Source of the DNA: Pseudomonadota bacterium
GTDB taxonomy: Bacteria > Pseudomonadota > Alphaproteobacteria > Azospirillales > Azospirillaceae
Direction: 5' to 3'
NCBI GenBank assembly: GCA_023416195.1
Contig: JAEZID010000359.1
Location: forward strand, 1-9,345
DNA length: 9,345 nt
The notes beneath the pieces are model-generated. The model saw only the letters and a list, made by a program, of their open reading frames with translations, was not told the origin of the DNA and made no database searches. This document shows positions 5,988 through 9,345 of this stretch, one piece after another. Every line of letters starts with the position of its first letter. The stretch's first letter is position 1. The translations under genes were made by a program, and so were the position numbers.

Positions 5988-6944
5988 TTATCGTATTGTG
6001 TCGTTGTGCAGGACCATTTCCACGGCCAGCTGGGCGGCGCAGAGGTCTTCCAGCGGGGTGCCGACCGATTTGAACAGGGTGATCTGGTCGTAGAAGCGCC
6101 GCCCGGCGCGCTCGCCGCGCGTCAGGTCGTACAGGTCGCCGGCGATGTCGTCTTCCGTCAGGAGCCCGGCCCGCATCGGCTGGACGATGTCGCCGGCCTG
6201 CCGGCAGGCGCCGTCGCGGGTGTCCACGAAGACGCGGGCCTTGCGGATGCACTCGTCGTCGGCCTCGCGCGCCTCCGGCGTCATGCCGCCCACGAGGTCG
6301 AGATGCTGGCCGGGTTGCAGCCAGTCGCCCTTGATGAGCGGCTCATTCGTCGCCGTGGCGCAGACGATGACGTGCGCGCCGCCGACGGCGCCCTCCAGGT
6401 CGTCGGTCGCCTCGATGCGGAACTTCGGGCGGTGGAAGCGGGAAACGACCTTCTTGGCCTTGTCGATGTGGCGGCCCCAGACCAGCACCTGCTTGATGTG
6501 CAGCACGGTGGTGTAGGCCTCGATCAGTTCGGGAGCCAGCGCGCCGGTGCCGACGATCAGCAGCCGTTCCGAGTCGGGTTGCGCGAGGTAGGAGGCGGCC
6601 AGCGCCGAGGCCGCCGCCGTGCGCCGCCGGGTCAGCGCGGCGTTGTCGAGCACCGCCTGCGGCATGCCGGTCTTGCCGTCCAACAGCAGATAGACGCCCT
6701 GCACCGCCGGCAGATCGGCGGCGCCGTTGTCGGGGAAATCGGTGACGACCTTGACGCCGATGCACTGGTTGATCTGCCAGGCGGGTTCCAGCAGCAGCGC
6801 GCCGTCATGCTGGCCGTAGGTCTGAACGGCGTAACGATGCGCGGCCGGCGCCTCGACCCCGGCGCGGAAGGTCTGCCGCAGCCGTTCGATCAGCATGCGG
6901 TGATGGAGGACGGATCGCAGCTCGGCACCGGAAACGGTCCGCAT
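5988..6944 (-). CDS. Ornithine cyclodeaminase/mu-crystallin family protein, probable cyclic ketimine reductase
   Basis: A 318-aa cytosolic NAD(P)-dependent enzyme of the OCD/mu-crystallin family. It has GVKVVTDFP (63-71, K65), the hallmark LTRRRTAAASALAASYLA (104-121, with R108 contacting the substrate carboxylate in relatives), a Rossmann fingerprint IVGTGALAPELIEAY starting at residue 130, GGMTPEAREAD (219-229), and the C-terminal FKSVGTPLEDL (291-301). True ornithine cyclodeaminases carry a PGKxEL-type sequence in place of TPEARE. The residues here look more like members that reduce 1-pyrroline-2-carboxylate or 1-piperideine-2-carboxylate to proline or pipecolate; this is a family-level inference. 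The ATG at 6942-6944 has GGGAGG (6955-6950) at 5 nt, a strong start. It is followed 7 nt later by an amine oxidase gene, which suggests a shared pathway of D-amino acid or cyclic imino acid breakdown. Alanine or tauropine-type dehydrogenase activity cannot be excluded. Confidence 0.87.
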   Translation of the reverse strand: MRTVSGAELRSVLHHRMLIERLRQTFRAGVEAPAAHRYAVQTYGQHDGALLLEPAWQINQCIGVKVVTDFPDNGAADLPAVQGVYLLLDGKTGMPQAVLDNAALTRRRTAAASALAASYLAQPDSERLLIVGTGALAPELIEAYTTVLHIKQVLVWGRHIDKAKKVVSRFHRPKFRIEATDDLEGAVGGAHVIVCATATNEPLIKGDWLQPGQHLDLVGGMTPEAREADDECIRKARVFVDTRDGACRQAGDIVQPMRAGLLTEDDIAGDLYDLTRGERAGRRFYDQITLFKSVGTPLEDLCAAQLAVEMVLHNDTIR

Positions 6945-6949
6945 GGATG

Positions 6950-6955
6950 CCTCCC
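6950..6955 (-). promoter_or_regulatory. Ribosome binding site of the ketimine reductase gene
   Basis: GGGAGG on the minus strand, 5 nt before the ATG, is among the strongest Shine-Dalgarno matches in the window. It fixes the start at 6944. Confidence 0.7.
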
Positions 6956-6966
6956 GCTCGCATGGC

Positions 6967-6990
6967 GCTCCCCCGCTCGCGCGGGGAAGC
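6967..6990 (-). terminator. Hairpin between lapA and the ketimine reductase gene
   Basis: The arms GCTCCCCCGC and GCGGGGAAGC form a 10-position stem with one mismatch around a TCGC loop, 28 nt after the lapA stop. No T-tract follows on the minus strand, so it could be a weak terminator or an mRNA 3' stabiliser. It marks the border between the ihfB-lapA pair and the oxidase operon. Confidence 0.4.
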
Positions 6991-7018
6991 GTACGGGGTC
7001 AGACTCAGTGCACCGCCC

Positions 7019-7402
7019 TTAGTGCACCGTCGTCGGGGCGGCGGCCGCCGGGGCGGTCACGGCCGGGAGGGCCGGGCCGGAGACCGGGCGGTTCTGCTCG
7101 GCCAGGCGCTTTTCGGCGGCGGCGGCGCGGGCCTGCGTCTCCTTCAGCTCGCGCTCCAGATAGAACACGCGGTCGGCGCTGCGGCGGGCGCGGCGGCGGT
7201 GGCGGCGCTGGGCGTTCCAGGTGACGAAGCCGCCGGCCATGAAGCCGACCAGCAGGGCCACCAGCGTGGCGAGATAGACCGGCGCATCCAGCGTGAAGGG
7301 CAGCGGCCACAGCGACAGCGTCACCAGATCGCGGTTGGAAATCGCGAACAGAACCGCGACCAGCGCGATGGGAAGGGTGATGATCCAGGTCAGAAAGCGC
7401 AC
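7019..7402 (-). CDS. lapA: LapA/DUF1049 inner-membrane protein
   Basis: A 127-aa protein of the LapA (DUF1049) family. In E. coli, LapA works with LapB in control of lipopolysaccharide assembly; in alphaproteobacteria the function is mostly assumed from the family and from its fixed place next to ihfB. Features: TM1 about 4-22 (FLTWIITLPIALVAVLFAI), the family segment SNRDLVTLSLWPLPF, TM2 about 41-62, a very basic patch at 66-74 (RRHRRRARR) facing the cytosol, a predicted coiled coil at about 75-103, and an Ala/Pro-rich tail. The start is GTG at 7402: GAGGAA (7415-7410) sits 7 nt before it, and the only later Met (M55) is inside TM2. It lies 31 nt after ihfB, so the two are probably co-transcribed. 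No LapB gene is present in the window. Confidence 0.88.
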   Translation of the reverse strand: MRFLTWIITLPIALVAVLFAISNRDLVTLSLWPLPFTLDAPVYLATLVALLVGFMAGGFVTWNAQRRHRRRARRSADRVFYLERELKETQARAAAAEKRLAEQNRPVSGPALPAVTAPAAAAPTTVH

Positions 7403-7409
7403 TGGCGGG

Positions 7410-7415
7410 TTCCTC
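7410..7415 (-). promoter_or_regulatory. Ribosome binding site deciding the GTG start of lapA
   Basis: GAGGAA on the minus strand, 7 nt before GTG at 7402. No ATG is available before the first transmembrane segment, so this site settles the non-ATG start. Confidence 0.7.
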
Positions 7416-7433
7416 GTGCAGAATTGGGAAACG

Positions 7434-7718
7434 TCACTCGTCGGTGTTCAGCCGCTCGCGCAGCTGCTTGCCGGTCTTGAAGAAGGGGATGGCCTTCTCG
7501 CCCACGTCAACGGTTTCGCCCGTGCGCGGGTTGCGCCCGGTGCGGGCGTCGCGCCGCTTGACGGAAAAGGCGCCGAAACCGCGCAATTCGACCCGGTCGC
7601 CGCGCGCCAGCGCCTCGGTGATCTCGTCGAAGATGGTGCCGACAATCTTCTCGATGTCGCGCTGGTACAAGTGCGGATTGCGCTCCGCGAGCCGTTGGAT
7701 CAGCTCGGACTTGGTCAT
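7434..7718 (-). CDS. ihfB: Integration host factor subunit beta
   Basis: A 94-aa DNA-bending protein that forms the IHF heterodimer with IhfA and acts in recombination, replication and sigma-54 transcription. The N terminus MTKSELIQRLAERNP is the family start. RVELRGFGAFSVKRRDARTG leads into the DNA-inserting arm GRNPRTGE (61-68), with P64 as the intercalating proline. IPFFKTGKQLRERLN closes the domain. Length and motifs are complete. A GGGGGA (7736-7731) lies 12 nt before the ATG, longer than ideal. In most alphaproteobacteria ihfB directly follows rpsA. Here a plus-strand DUF2189 gene lies between them, so ihfB must have its own promoter; a TTGACG -35 candidate is present upstream. It probably shares a transcript with lapA. 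Confidence 0.97.
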   Translation of the reverse strand: MTKSELIQRLAERNPHLYQRDIEKIVGTIFDEITEALARGDRVELRGFGAFSVKRRDARTGRNPRTGETVDVGEKAIPFFKTGKQLRERLNTDE

Positions 7719-7773
7719 GGCGGCTTGGTTTCCCCCAGTTCGGCGGCACGTTTCATCGCGCCATTAGCGGAGA

Positions 7774-7802
7774 AGCCTGCCATCGGGTGCGGGGACCGTC
7801 AA
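7774..7802 (-). promoter_or_regulatory. Candidate ihfB promoter
   Basis: The minus strand has TTGACG (7802-7797), a strong -35. It is 17 nt before CAGGCT (7779-7774), a poor -10. The position, about 55 nt before the ihfB ATG, is suitable. Support is a pattern match only. Confidence 0.35.
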
Positions 7803-7873
7803 GCTAAGCCGTTATGGCGCAACCACTTTTGAAGGCTCCGTTTTGGGCGCGTGGCGCGGCTTTCCGCGAAGTG

Positions 7874-7900
7874 CCGTCCGCAGGCCCGCCGAACGGACGG
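7874..7900. repeat. Inverted repeat 1 of the DUF2189 leader
   Basis: CCGTCCG (7874-7880) and CGGACGG (7894-7900) pair perfectly over 7 bp across a 13-nt loop. Confidence 0.6.
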
Positions 7901-7907
7901 GAGGGCG

Positions 7908-7922
7908 CATATTGCGAATATG
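7908..7922. repeat. AT-rich palindrome, operator-like
   Basis: CATATT (7908-7913), GCG, AATATG (7917-7922): perfect 6-bp arms around a 3-nt centre. The short spacing and AT-rich half-sites resemble a dimeric regulator site more than an RNA hairpin. The regulator is unknown. Confidence 0.55.
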
Positions 7923-7942
7923 GGTAAACAGTTCGCCTAACG

Positions 7943-7959
7943 GAATGCTTTACGCATTC
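7943..7959. repeat. Inverted repeat GAATGC-TTTAC-GCATTC
   Basis: Perfect 6-bp arms (7943-7948 and 7954-7959) around TTTAC, 21 nt after the AT-rich palindrome. It could be a second operator or a small stem-loop in the DUF2189 leader. Confidence 0.55.
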
Positions 7960-7975
7960 ACGTTTTCCACCCACC

Positions 7976-8005
7976 ATGAAGAGAGCCCGGCGCGGCTCTT
8001 TTCAT
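7976..8005 (+). terminator. Terminator-like hairpin just upstream of the DUF2189 start
   Basis: ATGAAGAGAGCC (7976-7987) pairs with GGCTCTTTTCAT (7994-8005) over 12 bp with one G-T pair, around a CGGCGC loop. On the plus strand the 3' arm contains TTTT, as in compact intrinsic terminators. It ends 16 nt before the DUF2189 ATG and would either end a short upstream transcript or attenuate the gene. It abuts the Shine-Dalgarno region. Confidence 0.5.
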
Positions 8006-8021
8006 CGTTTGGGGGTTCGGC

Positions 8022-8843
8022 ATGGATCACGCGCATCACGACGCAACGCTCAACGGAGCACCGGTGGACGCCCTTGCGGGGCTTCCCTACGCCGACCGCG
8101 TGCGGACGGTCAGCACCGCGCAGGTGTTCGGCTGGTTGAGGGCGGGGTGGGCCGACCTGTGGACGTCCGGCTGGATCAGCCTCGCCTACGGCGCGATGTT
8201 CGTGGCCATCGGCTTCGCGCTGACCGGCGGGCTGGTGCTGGCCGGCATGGCCTATCTGATCGCGCCGATGATCGGCGGCTTCCTGCTGATTGCACCGCTG
8301 CTGGCGCTGGGGCTGTACCGGATTTCCAAGGACGTGGAGGACGGCCGGCGGCCCAGCCTGTGGCGGGCGCTGAGCGCGTGGCGGGCCAACCCCTACCACA
8401 TCCTGACCGCCGGCCTGATCCTGATGCTGTATGTGATGATCTGGGCGCGGGCCAACGTGGTCGCCTTCGCCCTGTTCTTCCCGCACGAGGCCATCGCGCT
8501 GGACCATTTCGTGGCGCAGATGTTCAGCCTGGACGGGCTGGTGTTCACCGCGTTCGTCACGGCGCTGGGCTTCGCCTTCGCGGCATTCGCCTTCATCACC
8601 AACGTGACCGCGCTGCCGATGATGATGGACCGGCCGGTGGACGTGTTCGCGGCGGCCTTCGCCTCGGCCATGGCGGTGCTGCGCAACCCGCGCGCCCTGG
8701 GCCTGTGGGCCGGGCTGATCGTGCTGGTGACGGGGATCGGTTTGGTGACCGCCTTCCTCGGGCTGATCGTCGCCCTGCCCCTGATCGGCCACGCGAGCTG
8801 GCACGCCTACCGCGATCTGATCAAGGAGGATGGCGAGGCGTAG
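8022..8843 (+). CDS. DUF2189 polytopic membrane protein
   Basis: A 273-aa inner-membrane protein, the only plus-strand gene. After a His/Asp-containing cytosolic N terminus and the family-like segment VRTVSTAQVFGWLRAGWADL (about 27-46), hydrophobic segments lie at about 52-77, 79-99, 126-152, 174-200 and 224-255. Between them are short polar loops such as YRISKDVEDGRRPSLWRAL (99-117). Length and layout match the DUF2189 (COG5473) family of predicted integral membrane proteins, whose function is unknown; some members have been annotated near cytochrome oxidases. GGGGG (8011-8015) precedes the ATG by 6 nt. The gene sits between rpsA and ihfB, normally neighbours, and points against both, so it is probably an insertion into that block. 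A perfect bidirectional terminator follows 19 nt after its stop. Its leader has several inverted repeats that suggest its own regulation. Confidence 0.85.
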   Translation: MDHAHHDATLNGAPVDALAGLPYADRVRTVSTAQVFGWLRAGWADLWTSGWISLAYGAMFVAIGFALTGGLVLAGMAYLIAPMIGGFLLIAPLLALGLYRISKDVEDGRRPSLWRALSAWRANPYHILTAGLILMLYVMIWARANVVAFALFFPHEAIALDHFVAQMFSLDGLVFTAFVTALGFAFAAFAFITNVTALPMMMDRPVDVFAAAFASAMAVLRNPRALGLWAGLIVLVTGIGLVTAFLGLIVALPLIGHASWHAYRDLIKEDGEA

Positions 8844-8862
8844 AGCGGCTTGCCCCGAACGA

Positions 8863-8896
8863 GAAAAGCCGCCGTGGTTGCCCACGGCGGCTTTTC
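8863..8896. terminator. Bidirectional terminator between the DUF2189 gene and rpsA
   Basis: GAAAAGCCGCCGTGG (8863-8877) and CCACGGCGGCTTTTC (8882-8896) pair perfectly over 15 bp around a TTGC loop. The A/T ends give a U-tract on both strands. It serves the convergent DUF2189 (+) and rpsA (-) genes. A second small hairpin, GCC-GAGA-GGC followed by TTTT (8908-8921), lies nearer the rpsA stop and reads on the plus strand. Confidence 0.92.
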
Positions 8897-8926
8897 CTTA
8901 CCCTAAGGCCGAGAGGCTTTTCAGCC

Positions 8927-9345
8927 TTACTCTTCGGTCGACTGCTTGCGCTTCAGAGCCGCACCCAGGATGTCGCCCAGCGAGGCGCCCGAGTCGGACG
9001 AACCGTACTCGGCCATCGCCTGCTTCTCCTCTTCCATCTCGCGGGCCTTGATGGACAGCGAGATGCGGCGGGAGCCGCGGTCGATCTGGGTAACCTTGGC
9101 GTCCACCTTCTCGCCGACGGCGAAACGGTCCGGGCGCTGCTCCGCACGGTCGCGGGACAGGTCCGACTTGCGGATGAAGCCGGTGTAGCCCTCGCCCACC
9201 GCAACCTCGATGCCACCATCGGTGACCTGGGTGACGGTGCAGGTGACGACGTCGTTCTTCTTCAGGCCGGCGGTGGCAGCCTCGAACGGATCGTTCGCGA
9301 GCTGCTTGATGCCGAGGCTGATGCGCTCCTTCTCGACGTCCACGT
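8927..9345 (-). CDS. rpsA: Ribosomal protein S1, C-terminal part (runs off the window)
   Basis: 30S protein S1 binds mRNA through tandem S1 (OB-fold) domains and is needed for translation initiation. Only the last 139 residues are in the window; the 5' end lies beyond position 9345, and the GTG at 9343 is an internal valine, not the start. Visible parts: the end of the penultimate S1 repeat (VEKERISLGIKQLANDPFEA), a full S1 repeat from about VVTCTVTQVTDGGIEVAV through GYTGFIRKSDLS, FAVGEKVDAKVTQIDRGSRR and ISLSIKA, then a charged linker and the alphaproteobacterial-type C terminus (LGDILGAALKRKQSTEE). The stop is TAA at 8927-8929. Transcription ends at the strong hairpin 31 nt downstream, so the usual read-through into ihfB is blocked here. 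Confidence 0.97.
   Translation of the reverse strand, partial: VDVEKERISLGIKQLANDPFEAATAGLKKNDVVTCTVTQVTDGGIEVAVGEGYTGFIRKSDLSRDRAEQRPDRFAVGEKVDAKVTQIDRGSRRISLSIKAREMEEEKQAMAEYGSSDSGASLGDILGAALKRKQSTEE

Larger units (their letters stand above)
7719..8021. other. Gene-free divergent regulatory region (ihfB / DUF2189)
   Basis: A 303-bp stretch with no convincing gene. The ihfB-proximal half holds the ihfB leader and a possible promoter. The DUF2189-proximal half (about 7905-7970) is clearly richer in A+T than the surroundings and carries a run of inverted repeats: 7874-7900, 7908-7922, 7943-7959 and 7976-8005. A six-codon frame (MGKQFA, 7920-7940) is present but has no supporting evidence. A purine-rich GGGGG (8011-8015) lies 6 nt before the DUF2189 ATG. 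Confidence 0.8.

Noticed and set aside
5988..6944. Naming this gene as true ornithine cyclodeaminase
   Set aside because: The PGKxEL-type segment expected of ornithine/lysine cyclodeaminases is replaced by TPEAREAD, and the neighbour is an amine oxidase. Only the family name is safe.
5931..7022. Plus-strand open frame of 363 codons opposite the ketimine reductase gene
   Set aside because: It is antisense to a gene with clear Rossmann and family motifs, has low-complexity composition, and spans two gene borders.
7942..7966. Possible second EcfG promoter (GGAAT ... CGTT) ahead of the DUF2189 gene
   Set aside because: The spacing is 14 nt instead of 16-17 and the -35 ends in T instead of C. 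The similarity is probably due to chance and the GAATGC repeat.
7950..8885. Minus-strand open frame of 311 codons opposite the DUF2189 gene
   Set aside because: It is extremely Gln/His/Arg/Gly-rich and runs into the terminator hairpin. The plus-strand frame gives a sensible polytopic membrane protein.
1..9345. tRNA, rRNA, CRISPR array, insertion sequence or prophage
   Set aside because: No cloverleaf-like sequence, no regularly spaced repeats, and no transposase or integrase motifs were seen on either strand.

Overview
The window is GC-rich (roughly two-thirds G+C). Gene content and order (rpsA, ihfB and a lapA/DUF1049 gene, then pyrF-trpF) together with an EcfG-type promoter point to an alphaproteobacterium, most likely a Rhodospirillales/Azospirillum-like chromosome. 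This assignment is by protein character only; no search was run. Eleven of twelve genes lie on the minus strand, so the text below follows transcription from high to low coordinates.

8927-9345: the 3' end of rpsA (ribosomal protein S1) converges on a plus-strand membrane protein gene of the DUF2189 family (8022-8843). A perfect 15-bp bidirectional terminator hairpin separates them. 7719-8021: a 303-bp gene-free region between the divergent DUF2189 and ihfB genes. It is locally AT-rich and carries four consecutive inverted repeats. 7019-7718: ihfB and a LapA/DUF1049 small membrane protein.

4841-6944: a tight two-gene unit, an ornithine cyclodeaminase/mu-crystallin-family (probable cyclic ketimine reductase) gene followed 7 nt later by a monomeric-sarcosine-oxidase-type flavoenzyme. 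They probably act on opposite sides of an amine/imine pair. 3113-4764: a compact three-gene stress operon encoding a 46-aa tail-anchored membrane microprotein, a stand-alone DUF2382 protein and a YflT(GSP17M)-DUF2382 protein. Its promoter matches the alphaproteobacterial general-stress sigma factor EcfG (GGAAC-N16-TGTT). It ends at a 12-bp perfect hairpin.

1598-2973: pyrF and trpF, translationally coupled by an ATGA overlap. They are followed by a hairpin and then, where trpB-trpA would be expected, by a diguanylate cyclase with an N-terminal CZB zinc-sensing domain (443-1381). 1-365: the 5' part of upp (uracil phosphoribosyltransferase), cut by the window edge.

The most interesting parts are the EcfG-driven stress operon with its microprotein, the reductase/oxidase pair, the zinc-sensing diguanylate cyclase with all ligands and an I-site, and the structured leader upstream of the DUF2189 gene. 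The usual conserved block rpsA-ihfB-lapA-pyrF-trpF appears to have been opened at three points by these accessory genes.
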